64,000 nt of DNA from an uncultured Clostridia bacterium (GTDB lineage: Bacteria; Bacillota; Clostridia; Oscillospirales; JAAYOS01): positions 1-64,000 of the forward strand of contig CANRJS010000001.1 of the NCBI GenBank assembly GCA_947631015.1, read 5' to 3'. The notes beneath the pieces are model-generated. The model saw nothing but the letters and a program-made list of their open reading frames with translations, was not told where the DNA came from and ran no database searches. Shown piece by piece: positions 50,353 through 58,324 of this stretch. Each line of letters opens with the position of its first letter. Position 1 is the stretch's first letter. Both the position numbers and the translations under genes were made by a program.

Positions 50353-51615
50353 TTATAATATCTCAAGCTGCTCGGGCGGCTCGTCCGCGCCGGAGGGCTT
50401 CTGCCGCCGCTTCGGCGCACCGCCGCCGGTCACCGCCGCCTCCGCCGTACCGTCGGCAAATCTCAGCCGGAGCGCCATGCCCGGCTTCAGCGTCTTTACG
50501 CTTCGGACCGCCGTACCGTCCGGCAGGCTCGCGATGGAGTAGCCGCGTGCAAGGACGGCGAGCGGACTCAGCGCGTCGAGCGACGCCGCTATCCTTGAAA
50601 GCTTCGCCCTCTCCCGCTCGACCTTCTTCTCCGCCGCGCCGAGGAAAGCGCTCTCCGCGAGGTCGAGGCGGTGCCGCCTCTCGCGGAGCGTCCCCTCCGG
50701 GCCGGAGAATACCGGCTTCTTCGCGAGCGCGTCGAGGCGCATCCGCGCGAGCCGTATGTGCCTGTCGGCAAGCGCGCGGAGGCGCGCGCCGGAGCCGTCA
50801 AGCTGTATTCTCACCTCGTCCGCGTCCGGCACGGCGAGCTCCGCCGCGTTCGACGGCGTCGCCGCGCGGAGGTCCGCCACCGAGTCGGATATGGTGAAGT
50901 CCGGCTCGTGGCCTACGGCGCTTATGACAGGTATCTTCGAGCGGAATATGGCGTCCGCCACCCGCTCGTCGTTGAACGCCCACAGGTCCTCTATCGAACC
51001 GCCGCCGCGCCCCGTGATGATGAGGTCGCAGGGGATGTGCTTATTTACATAGTCGATGCCGGAGGCTATCTCCGCCGGAGCTTCCTCGCCCTGTACGCGC
51101 GTCGGGACTATTACGACCTCCGCCACCGGCCAGCGTCCGCCGAGTATGCGGAGCATGTCCCGCACGGCCGCGCCGGCGGGCGAGGTGATAAGGCAGATCT
51201 TCGCGGGATACCTCGGTATCGGCTTCTTGTGCGCCTCGTCAAAATAGCCCTTTTTCTCAAGCTTCTGCTTTAACTGTTCGTAGGCGACGTAGAGCGCGCC
51301 CACGCCGTCCGGTATCATCTCAGAGGCGTAGAGCTGGTACGTGCCGTCCCGCGGGTAAACCGCGACGCGTCCGCGTATGATGACTTTCATCCCGCTCTCC
51401 GGCTTGAAGCGGAGCTTTGAAGCTTCGCCACGGAACATGACGCATTTCAGCGTGCTTTCCGCGTCCTTGAGGGTGAAGTAGTGGTGGCCGGAGGGGTAGG
51501 TCTTGTAGTTTGAGAGCTCGCCGGAGACATAGACGTCCGCGAGGGCGCGGTCGCTCTCGACGAGCATCTTGACGTGATACGTTATCTCCGAGACGGTGTA
51601 GACCGTGCGGTTCAT
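50353..51615 (-). CDS. xseA: Exodeoxyribonuclease VII large subunit
   Basis: 420 residues. N-terminal OB-fold (VYVSGELSNYKTYPSGHHYFTLKD), catalytic core with ICLITSPAGAAVRDML, RGGGSIEDLWAFNDE and VISAVGHEPDFTISDSVADLRAATPSNAAEL. A coiled coil and RGYSI segment follow. The C-terminus overlaps nothing; the start overlaps the TsaD-like stop by 4 bp. Confidence 0.96.
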   Translation of the reverse strand: MNRTVYTVSEITYHVKMLVESDRALADVYVSGELSNYKTYPSGHHYFTLKDAESTLKCVMFRGEASKLRFKPESGMKVIIRGRVAVYPRDGTYQLYASEMIPDGVGALYVAYEQLKQKLEKKGYFDEAHKKPIPRYPAKICLITSPAGAAVRDMLRILGGRWPVAEVVIVPTRVQGEEAPAEIASGIDYVNKHIPCDLIITGRGGGSIEDLWAFNDERVADAIFRSKIPVISAVGHEPDFTISDSVADLRAATPSNAAELAVPDADEVRIQLDGSGARLRALADRHIRLARMRLDALAKKPVFSGPEGTLRERRHRLDLAESAFLGAAEKKVERERAKLSRIAASLDALSPLAVLARGYSIASLPDGTAVRSVKTLKPGMALRLRFADGTAEAAVTGGGAPKRRQKPSGADEPPEQLEIL

Positions 51616-52550
51616 CCTCTCCCCTCCCTCACGAACAGTTTCTCCGCGAGCAGCGCGACGCCGCAGGCGTTGTCGCTTGAAAAGGACGGCTCCGCGAAGT
51701 GCGCGCCGAACCTCTCCTCAAACCGTGTGCGTATTATACCGTTTGACATGACGCCTCCGGCGCAGAGAAGTTCGAGCCCGGGGCGCTCCTCGAGGGCGCG
51801 CGCCGCCGCGCGCTCGAGCACCGCAGACACGCTCTCTATGACGAACCGCGCTATATGCTCCGGCGGTCTCACGCCTATCAGCTCGCGGAACTTGTTTTCG
51901 ATTCCGGAGAGCGAGAAGTCCCCGCCGGAGGTTTTCGGCAGGAACGGCCTTACCGGCTCGCTTTCGAGGGCGAGGCGTTCAAGTTCCGGCCCCGCCGGGA
52001 ACCCGAGCCCGAGCGCTACTCCGCAGCGGTCTATCACCTGTCCCGCGGCGAGGTCTGCCGTGCCGCCGACGCGGCGGCAGACCGGCAGTCCGTCCTCTCC
52101 GGGCGTGACATAAAGAAGCTCGGTCGTGCCGCCCGAGACGTGGTACGCGAGGAACTCACGGTCGAGCAGGTCGAATCTCCCCGCCGACCACGCGGCGGCG
52201 GCGATGTGTCCCTGCTGGTGCGACACCGCGTAGAACGGTACGCCCGCAGCCGCCGCGAGCGTCCTCCCCTGTCCCTCGCCCACGAGAAAGCAGGGCATGT
52301 ACGAACCCTCGACGGCGCGCGGACGCGTGGACGCCGCGACGGCGGCTATACCGCCGCCGATACATGAAAACAGCGCCTCCGCAAGCTCGGGGAGGCGTTT
52401 TGTGTGTGCGAATACAGCGTCGCTCTGCCGAAGGCCGAGCTCGCCCGGCTTTACGTCGAGAAGGCGTTTCTTTCCCACGACCTCGCCGCCGCAGACGGCG
52501 GCTGTTGAGGTCGTGTAGTTCGAGGTATCAAAGCCGAGAAAGAGGCTCAC
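51612..52550 (-). CDS. TsaD/Kae1-family protein (divergent paralogue)
   Basis: 312 residues of the ASKHA-type M22 family. FLGFDTSNYTTSTAAV replaces the usual GIETSCDET, and the metal site is HQQGH rather than HxEGH, both marks of a clostridial paralogue of TsaD rather than TsaD itself. VSGGTTELLYV and CAGGVMSN are the phosphate loops. It may bind ATP; t6A synthesis is doubtful. Overlaps nusB by 4 bp. Confidence 0.8.
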   Translation of the reverse strand: MSLFLGFDTSNYTTSTAAVCGGEVVGKKRLLDVKPGELGLRQSDAVFAHTKRLPELAEALFSCIGGGIAAVAASTRPRAVEGSYMPCFLVGEGQGRTLAAAAGVPFYAVSHQQGHIAAAAWSAGRFDLLDREFLAYHVSGGTTELLYVTPGEDGLPVCRRVGGTADLAAGQVIDRCGVALGLGFPAGPELERLALESEPVRPFLPKTSGGDFSLSGIENKFRELIGVRPPEHIARFVIESVSAVLERAAARALEERPGLELLCAGGVMSNGIIRTRFEERFGAHFAEPSFSSDNACGVALLAEKLFVREGRG

Positions 52551-53050
52551 TTTACATCGTCCTCCGGCTCGGGCGGTTCGGACGCTTCCGCCGTCTCCGG
52601 CGCTTCTCCGCCGTGCTCCGAGCGATAGTACGCGCCGAGGATGCCGTTGACAAAGGGAGCGCTGTCATCCGCATCGTAGCATTTGAGCATGCGTATCGCC
52701 TCGTTTATCGCGACCGAGGCGGGCACCGTGTCGCTCATGTATCTGAGCTCGCAGATGCACAGCCGCAGCACCGCGAGGCATATCCGGCTTATCCGCGAGA
52801 TCTTCCAGCCGTGGGAATACTTTGAAATATATCCGTCTATCTCGTCATAATGCTCGACGATGTTGTTTACGACCGCGTTTATGTAGCCGAGAGAATCGCT
52901 GTCTATCGGCATGTCAAAAAGCTCGGTCTGGTCGGAGAGGCTCTTCAGTCCGTCGTCGCTGAGGCGCCAGTTTGCCGCCTCATACGGTATCTTGAAGCTC
53001 ATCTCGAAAACTATCTGCAGCGCTGCCTCGCGCGCGGCACGTCTTGTCAT
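52547..53050 (-). CDS. nusB: Transcription antitermination factor NusB
   Basis: 167 residues. TRRAAREAALQIVFEMSF start, central EHYDEIDGYISKYSHGWKISRISRICLAVLRL, and SVAINEAIRMLKCYDADDSAPFVNGILGA are typical. A 30-residue acidic tail (EAPETAEASEPPEPEDDVK) is extra. Overlaps the Asp23 gene by 1 bp. Confidence 0.94.
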   Translation of the reverse strand: MTRRAAREAALQIVFEMSFKIPYEAANWRLSDDGLKSLSDQTELFDMPIDSDSLGYINAVVNNIVEHYDEIDGYISKYSHGWKISRISRICLAVLRLCICELRYMSDTVPASVAINEAIRMLKCYDADDSAPFVNGILGAYYRSEHGGEAPETAEASEPPEPEDDVK

Positions 53051-53385
53051 CAGCTGTTTTCCTCCACAGGGTCAAGCCCTACGACGTGAATGTTTACGGC
53101 GTCGGTCGGAAGTCCCGCCATCGCCTCGAGCGCCTGCATGACAGACTTCTGAAGCTCTGCCGCCGCGGACGGTATCTTCGTGCCGCGCTTCACCGAGACC
53201 GCTATGTCCACCAAGGCGGAGGCGTCTCCGAGGGTCACGCGCACGGCTCTGCCCCGTCCGCCGGCGAGCGTAAATTCCTTCACCTCGCCCACGGCGGCGG
53301 ACGCTATCGAGCATATCACTTCCTCGGATATGCTGATGCTTCCGAACTCGTCCTCGCTTCTGATGTATTCCTTGTTGTCGGGCAT
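53050..53385 (-). CDS. Asp23/Gls24-family protein
   Basis: 111 residues from the ATG at 53385 with GGGGGTG upstream. GSISISEEVICSIASAAVGEV and VDIAVSVKRGTKIPSAAAELQKSV are the DUF322 core. In Clostridia this gene sits before nusB. Function as a membrane-associated envelope stress protein is known only for Staphylococcus. Confidence 0.9.
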   Translation of the reverse strand: MPDNKEYIRSEDEFGSISISEEVICSIASAAVGEVKEFTLAGGRGRAVRVTLGDASALVDIAVSVKRGTKIPSAAAELQKSVMQALEAMAGLPTDAVNIHVVGLDPVEENS

Positions 53386-53544
53386 TTTCCGCACCCCCAA
53401 AGCAGATTGTGACGGTTACTCCGTATATATCCCGATTATAACACGCCCGCAAAAAAAAGACAAGGTATTTCCCGCGATCCGTCCCGGCTTCCGCCGTGCG
53501 GACGCAAAACAGCGGACGGTGCCGTTCGGCCGTCCGCCGTTTTG

Positions 53545-54159
53545 TTATGCCCCGACTATCCTCACGTTTTCTATCGGGATATCGGTTTTGCTTAATACTA
53601 TGTCCTTTATCTGCGAGACCTGCTCGCTGACGAGCCCGCCTTCCGGCGCGGCGACGATGACGTCTATCCCGCCGTCGGATATGTACGCGACGCAGTCACT
53701 AAAGCCCTTTGCCATGACGAGACCTTCGATCTCCGCCTCCTTGAGAGCGTTCGCGGCGATGAGGTTCGCCGCCGCTATCGACTCGTCCCGCGCCTCCTGC
53801 GACGCGGTCTCAGTCTCGCCCGACTCACGGAGTATCGCAATAGAGCTTGCCCGCGCCTGCTCGCGGCTGAGGCGCGCTTCGGCAAAGTACTCGTTTGCCT
53901 CCGGCGCGTCCGCCGCCGACGTCTCCCCCGACGGCTCCGACGCCGCCGGCTCGGTGCTCGCTCCCACGACCGAAAGCTCCGTCGAGCCGCCGTCGTCCCC
54001 GCCGGACACCTTCGTTCCGGACGCCGCCGGGGACGGAGAGACCTCCGCCACGGCTGCGGCGTCTCTCCCGTAGGACCAGTTGAGGTACACCGCCACGCAT
54101 ACGAACAGTATAACGGTGGCGAGCACCGCGTTTTTCTTCCAGATCTTTGCGTTCTTCAT
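53545..54159 (-). CDS. spoIIIAH: Stage III sporulation protein AH
   Basis: 204 residues. One helix (about 10-27), a disordered Ser/Pro/Glu linker, then the YscJ-like ring domain (about 110-204) with ANALKEAEIEGLVMAKGFSDCVAYI in part. In Bacillus it binds forespore SpoIIQ to form the feeding-tube channel. Last gene of spoIIIA; 24 bp after AG. Confidence 0.9.
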   Translation of the reverse strand: MKNAKIWKKNAVLATVILFVCVAVYLNWSYGRDAAAVAEVSPSPAASGTKVSGGDDGGSTELSVVGASTEPAASEPSGETSAADAPEANEYFAEARLSREQARASSIAILRESGETETASQEARDESIAAANLIAANALKEAEIEGLVMAKGFSDCVAYISDGGIDVIVAAPEGGLVSEQVSQIKDIVLSKTDIPIENVRIVGA

Positions 54160-54183
54160 TGCCTGAACTCCTCTCTTTACCTG

Positions 54184-54696
54184 TCAGTCTGCTCCGCGCT
54201 TCAGTACGGTGATGCTGTCGCCGGAAAGGCCCGTGAGCGTCTCCACGGCCCGGGTCACCTCCAGCCGGACGCTTGCGCTCGACGCTCCCTCGCACACCAC
54301 GAGCGCTCCGCGAAACTTGGGATATATCCGCTCCCGCACTACCGCCGACTGCGTGCCGGAGCCGGTGTTCTCTAACACCGTGTCGCTCCTGCGGGAGGCG
54401 GAGCCGTCCCGCTCGTCGCTTGTAAGGTCGGACTGGTAGACAGTCTCCATCGTGGACCCCAGTGTCAGAACCACCTCCGTTTTTCCCACGCCGTCTATCT
54501 TCTCAAGCGCGCTCTCTATCCTGCGCTCAAACTCGGCAAGCTCGAAGGCTTCGAAGTCCGGCGCGGCCGAAGGCTCGCTTTCGGTCTTCTTCCCGGTGGG
54601 AAGCAGCAGAAGAAGCAGACCCGCCGCTATGACTATCAGCATATACCTGTAGCGCTTCGCCGCCTCCGTCAGCTTTTTCAGGACGTCCTGTCTCAT
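54184..54696 (-). CDS. spoIIIAG: Stage III sporulation protein AG
   Basis: 170 residues. One helix (about 18-33, YMLIVIAAGLLLLLLP) and a ring-building domain with ALEKIDGVGKTEVVLTLGS and GALVVCEGASSASVRLEVTRAVETLTGL. Overlaps AF by 4 bp. The AG ring is the largest of the channel in Bacillus. Confidence 0.93.
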   Translation of the reverse strand: MRQDVLKKLTEAAKRYRYMLIVIAAGLLLLLLPTGKKTESEPSAAPDFEAFELAEFERRIESALEKIDGVGKTEVVLTLGSTMETVYQSDLTSDERDGSASRRSDTVLENTGSGTQSAVVRERIYPKFRGALVVCEGASSASVRLEVTRAVETLTGLSGDSITVLKRGAD

Positions 54697-55178
54697 CCTC
54701 CGTCAGCTCCCCAGCTCTGCGACGCGCGCGGTATCCCGAGGTCGCGCGCAACGGCGTCCGCGAGGCGCTCGCGCGCGTCCTCGTCCCCCGACCAGACTCC
54801 GTGCAGCGATACCGGCACCGGCACGCCCTCCTCGTCTGAGCACATCACGTCTACGTCGCACGCCACCCCCAGCTCATCCGCTTTGTCCAAAATATATGCT
54901 TTCGCCTTCTCCTCTATGACCGACCTCATAAACTCAAACCTTTCGCGCTCCATGCGCTCCGCCTCGGCGGCGTATTCGTCCGAGAGCTCCCCGGCTTCGA
55001 GTGCGAGGGCGCTCAGGTCCGCCTTAGCTATCGGAGCGCAGACCGCTATAAGTACGCACGCGCCGCCGGCGAGCCGCACTGCGCGCTTTGCCGTGCCCTC
55101 CGGCGCGAGCGAATACACGGCGGCGTAGAGTATCGACGCCGCGCATATCCCGACTATCCAGTTATGTATAAATTCCAT
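54693..55178 (-). CDS. spoIIIAF: Stage III sporulation protein AF
   Basis: 161 residues. Two helices at the N-terminus (WIVGICAASILYAAVYSLAPEG and a second at 34-50) and a small mother-cell-side domain. Located between AE and AG as in Bacillus. Confidence 0.9.
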   Translation of the reverse strand: MEFIHNWIVGICAASILYAAVYSLAPEGTAKRAVRLAGGACVLIAVCAPIAKADLSALALEAGELSDEYAAEAERMERERFEFMRSVIEEKAKAYILDKADELGVACDVDVMCSDEEGVPVPVSLHGVWSGDEDARERLADAVARDLGIPRASQSWGADGG

Positions 55179-55230
55179 TGTTCTGCCTCACAAAGCGCCG
55201 TGCGGACGGTGCTGTTTATAACGGGTCGGG

Positions 55231-56328
55231 TTATCCCGACGAAAGGGAGATCATACTCAGTGTGGAGACAAGCGTAATGAGCGAGCACGCCCCCAGCATA
55301 CCGAGAAGCATCCCGAACGCCCCGGTAAGATTTTCGATGAGCTTTGAAAGCCGTCCCTCGCACACGAGCGGGCTTACCGCCGCCGCGAGCTTCAGGAACA
55401 GGTAGCGGAGGCCTATGTGGAGAAACGGAGGAAGCACCAGCGCCGCGAACGCAATAAGTCCGGTTATCCCCGCCGCGCTCCGCACAGCGCGGGTGGACAC
55501 TATCACCGTCTCGCTCGCGTCGCTCAGCACTCCGCCCACCACAGGCACCGCGTTCGATATGACCGTCTTTGCCGCCTTTATCGCGAGCGCGTCCGCGCCG
55601 CCCGCTGCTATGCCGCTGAGGGCGAGGTAGAGCGTGAACGCCGCAAGCAGCGTGCCGAGCGCGGCCGTCACGGCGCTCTTTATCAGCTTTGCGAGCCCCG
55701 CGAGCGAGTCTCCGCCCACCGCCGCGTCCGCCGTTGCGACCGCGACGTAAACGTAGAGCGCGGGTACGGCTGCGCGCTCTATCACCGTTGCGAGCGCGTC
55801 CGAAAAGATCATCGCCGCCGTGTACCGTGCCGCCGCGCCTCCCGGCGAGCCCAATACGCCTCCCGCCGCCGCGAGCGACGCCAGAAGTCCCTTCGAGAAG
55901 GAGTTGAGGGTCTCGACAGCGCTCCGCCCCATGTCCATAAGGGACGCGAGGTCGGAGCCCGCCGCCGCGACTATCGTAAGCGCTCCCGCGAGCGGTATGA
56001 CCTTCACCGTCCTGTCCCGCCCCGCGAATGCCGTCTCGGCCGCGCCGCAGAAGAGCGCCGCCGTGAGCACCGTCACGGCGGGGAGCGCGGCCGCGCGGAG
56101 TATCCCGCCGGAGTGCGACGCGATACCCTCCGCAAGCGCGCCTATTCCCTCGTCAAGCGTCATATTTTCCGGGCTCCCGCCGAGAAAGTCCTCCGCCTCG
56201 GCGGGAATATCGAACGACATATCCGGCGCGGCGGCGTCCTCCCCAACGCTGTGCGGATGGAGCTCCGCCGCTAACGCCCCGCAAAGCCACGCAAGAATGA
56301 GAACACAGCCGATAGAAGCGGCAGCGAT
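55231..56328 (-). CDS. spoIIIAE: Stage III sporulation protein AE
   Basis: About 365 residues: a signal-like segment (RIAAASIGCVLILAWLCGALAA), an outside part, then seven or eight helices to the end (FGMLLGMLGACSLITLVSTLSMI), as in this polytopic channel component. The start is unclear. No ATG, GTG or TTG occurs in frame from the segment before the signal back through spoIIIAD; I set the start at ATC 56328 for convenience. Candidates are ATC 56328, ATT 56298, a CTG further upstream, or internal ATGs at about 56223 and 56160 that would drop the signal. Coupling to the overlapping spoIIIAD may help initiation. Confidence 0.8.
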   Translation of the reverse strand: MAAASIGCVLILAWLCGALAAELHPHSVGEDAAAPDMSFDIPAEAEDFLGGSPENMTLDEGIGALAEGIASHSGGILRAAALPAVTVLTAALFCGAAETAFAGRDRTVKVIPLAGALTIVAAAGSDLASLMDMGRSAVETLNSFSKGLLASLAAAGGVLGSPGGAAARYTAAMIFSDALATVIERAAVPALYVYVAVATADAAVGGDSLAGLAKLIKSAVTAALGTLLAAFTLYLALSGIAAGGADALAIKAAKTVISNAVPVVGGVLSDASETVIVSTRAVRSAAGITGLIAFAALVLPPFLHIGLRYLFLKLAAAVSPLVCEGRLSKLIENLTGAFGMLLGMLGACSLITLVSTLSMISLSSG

Positions 56329-56663
56329 ACGACAAGCGCGGCAGCTCCGCCCGCGAGGTCTATCGCGGCTCCGACGCCGCGCTCCCCCGCGTCCCGGCAG
56401 CTCTCCGAGGCTATGTGCGCGGCGGATGCCACCGCAAGCACGCGAAGGAGCGTGCCGAGTATCTCGCCCGAGAGTCCCGCCGCCTCCGCAAGCTCCGAAA
56501 GGAACTCCGCCGCGGGAGAGAATATTCCCGCCGCTGCTGCCAGTATGACGGTCCCGACGGCGAGGGCAAGCACGAACGCTCCGGCGGGATTGTCCTTCTT
56601 TAAGGCAAGCACCGCCGCCACCGCCGTAAGTCCCGCGACGGCGGCCTTCAACGCAGTTTCCAT
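56271..56663 (-). CDS. spoIIIAD: Stage III sporulation protein AD
   Basis: 130 residues, four helices. KKDNPAGAFVLALAVGTVIL and the charged SESCRDAGERGVGAAIDLAGG before the last helix are typical. Its end overlaps the signal region of spoIIIAE. Confidence 0.92.
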   Translation of the reverse strand: METALKAAVAGLTAVAAVLALKKDNPAGAFVLALAVGTVILAAAAGIFSPAAEFLSELAEAAGLSGEILGTLLRVLAVASAAHIASESCRDAGERGVGAAIDLAGGAAALVVSLPLLSAVFSFLRGFAGR

Positions 56664-56671
56664 ACATCTCT

Positions 56672-56866
56672 CTAAAGCCCGAAGAGGGTGCGCACCGTCT
56701 CAAACAGGTTGTTTATTTCCTGAAGGAGTATCATGAGCACCACAACAAGTCCCGCAAGCGTTGTCATCATCGCCTGCTCCTCGCGTCCCGAGCGCACGAG
56801 GAGCTGATTGAGCACCGCGACAAGGATACCTATCGCCGCTATTCTGAATATCAGGTCTACCTGCAC
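56672..56866 (-). CDS. spoIIIAC: Stage III sporulation protein AC
   Basis: 64 residues, two helices: VDLIFRIAAIGILVAVLNQLL and an Ala/Leu/Val-rich second helix, with SGREEQA between, as in the family. Confidence 0.94.
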   Translation of the reverse strand: MQVDLIFRIAAIGILVAVLNQLLVRSGREEQAMMTTLAGLVVVLMILLQEINNLFETVRTLFGL

Positions 56867-56882
56867 ACAGACATCCCTTTCT

Positions 56883-57377
56883 CTAAAGGAGCATCACCAC
56901 TGCGGCCGCTCCTCCGCATATCCCGAAGGTTATATACATCCGTCCAGAGCGCCGCCGCTCGTCCTCCGCCGCGTCTCGGAGGCGCTCTATGCGCAGCTCC
57001 GCCTTCTCGAGGGCTCTGCTCTGTTCCTCCGCAGCGCACCGTCCCAGGAGCGGCGCAAGCTCCGCAAGTATCCCGCGTATCTCCTGCGGCGCGGCGGAGC
57101 ACGCTTCCAACCAACACCCGGAGGCGTCCGCGCCGCCGCGCGAGCGTATACCGCAGAGCACGCTCCCTGCGAAGTCCGGCGAGGCGTCCGCGCGGACGGC
57201 CGCCGAAAGAGCCTCCTCGAGCGTCGCAAGCTCCGGATATATCTCCCGCCTCAGCACGCCGAGCATCGCCGCGTAGGACGAAAGCGTCCTCACCCGCGCG
57301 GCGGCGGCGCGGAACGCCGCCACTCCCGCGCCGGACGAGCCGAGTATCACGAGCGCGGCGCCGACGGCGCGCATCAT
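56883..57377 (-). CDS. spoIIIAB: Stage III sporulation protein AB
   Basis: 164 residues from the ATG at 57377, which overlaps the spoIIIAA stop (ATGA); the adjacent ATG 57380 is equally possible. Helices at both ends flank a cytoplasmic helical part (LRREIYPELATLEEALSAAV, RCAAEEQSRALEKAELRI), as in the type II secretion-like family. Confidence 0.9.
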   Translation of the reverse strand: MMRAVGAALVILGSSGAGVAAFRAAAARVRTLSSYAAMLGVLRREIYPELATLEEALSAAVRADASPDFAGSVLCGIRSRGGADASGCWLEACSAAPQEIRGILAELAPLLGRCAAEEQSRALEKAELRIERLRDAAEDERRRSGRMYITFGICGGAAAVVMLL

Positions 57378-58270
57378 GTGCGGCGCGGCATATCGGATAT
57401 GCTCGCCCTCCGCCCGTCCTCGCGGCGCTCTATCAGCACCGCCTTCTCGAAAATATGTATAACGCCGGCGAGCGCGGGGCGCGCCGCCGCCTCCTCCGGG
57501 GACGCGGCGTGTACCGTCGCGAATACCGCCGTCCCGCAGCCTGAGGCGTGCAGGAGCACGCGGGCGTCGGCGGGGTCGGTTATCTCGTCGAGCGCCAGCA
57601 CCTGCGGATTCATGGCGCGGAGCAGCGTGAGCGCGCTCCACGCCTTCGGCGCGCCGGAGAGCACGTCGGTCCGCATGCCCACGTCAAAGCCCGGAACGCC
57701 GCCGGAGCACGCCGCTATTTCGCCGCGCTCGTCCACAAGCGAGACGCGAAAGCCGAGGTCGCTCACCGTTCTCACAAGGTCGCGGAGCAGCGTCGTCTTC
57801 CCGCCGCCCGGGGGCGATACTATGAGCGTCGAGCGCACCCGTCCGCCGGAGCATATCTCCCCGGAGATGCCGTCCGCCGCGCTGCGAACCTCCTTGGATA
57901 TTCTGAGGTCAAGCGACGAGAACTCCCGCAATCCGACACATTCCCCGCCGCTCATCGCGGCGCGTCCGCAGACGCCGAGGCGGTACCCTCCGGCGGCGGT
58001 GAGAAATCCCGCCGCCAGCTCGCCCGCGAAGGTGTGAAGCGACCCTCTCGCCGCCCGTGTCAGAGTGTCGAGGATGTCGTCCGGGGTCACTGGCGGCCCG
58101 TCGAGGTCGTGCTCGCCGGACGCCGACGCGACTGCGGGCGCTCTCCCCGTGCGGAGGCGTATCTCCTCCGCCTCCGCCATCATCGCCTCGCTCACAGCGA
58201 GCGCCCGCAGGCGCAGCTTTGACGGAAGCAGCTCGCACGCCCCGAGATAACGCGAAATAAAGTAGTCCAT
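57374..58270 (-). CDS. spoIIIAA: Stage III sporulation protein AA (ATPase)
   Basis: 298 residues from the ATG at 58270, with GGGGGTG upstream. AAA-type secretion ATPase with Walker A SPPGGGKTTLLRD, LVDERGEIA, and Walker B-like VLALDEIT. It energises the SpoIIIA-SpoIIQ channel. First gene of the train; a sigma-E-like promoter lies just upstream. Confidence 0.93.
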   Translation of the reverse strand: MDYFISRYLGACELLPSKLRLRALAVSEAMMAEAEEIRLRTGRAPAVASASGEHDLDGPPVTPDDILDTLTRAARGSLHTFAGELAAGFLTAAGGYRLGVCGRAAMSGGECVGLREFSSLDLRISKEVRSAADGISGEICSGGRVRSTLIVSPPGGGKTTLLRDLVRTVSDLGFRVSLVDERGEIAACSGGVPGFDVGMRTDVLSGAPKAWSALTLLRAMNPQVLALDEITDPADARVLLHASGCGTAVFATVHAASPEEAAARPALAGVIHIFEKAVLIERREDGRRASISDMPRRT

Positions 58271-58296
58271 ACCGGTGCACCCCCTTGTCCACTGAA

Positions 58297-58324
58297 AAGA
58301 TATGCCTGTCCGCCCAAAATATGC
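58297..58324 (-). promoter_or_regulatory. Sigma-E-like promoter of spoIIIA
   Basis: Leftward: GCATATT (58324-58318), 13 bp, CATATCTT (58304-58297), against the Bacillus sigma-E consensus KMATATT and CATACANT. Predicted start about 20 bp before the spoIIIAA ATG. In Bacillus spoIIIA is sigma-E-dependent. Confidence 0.55.
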
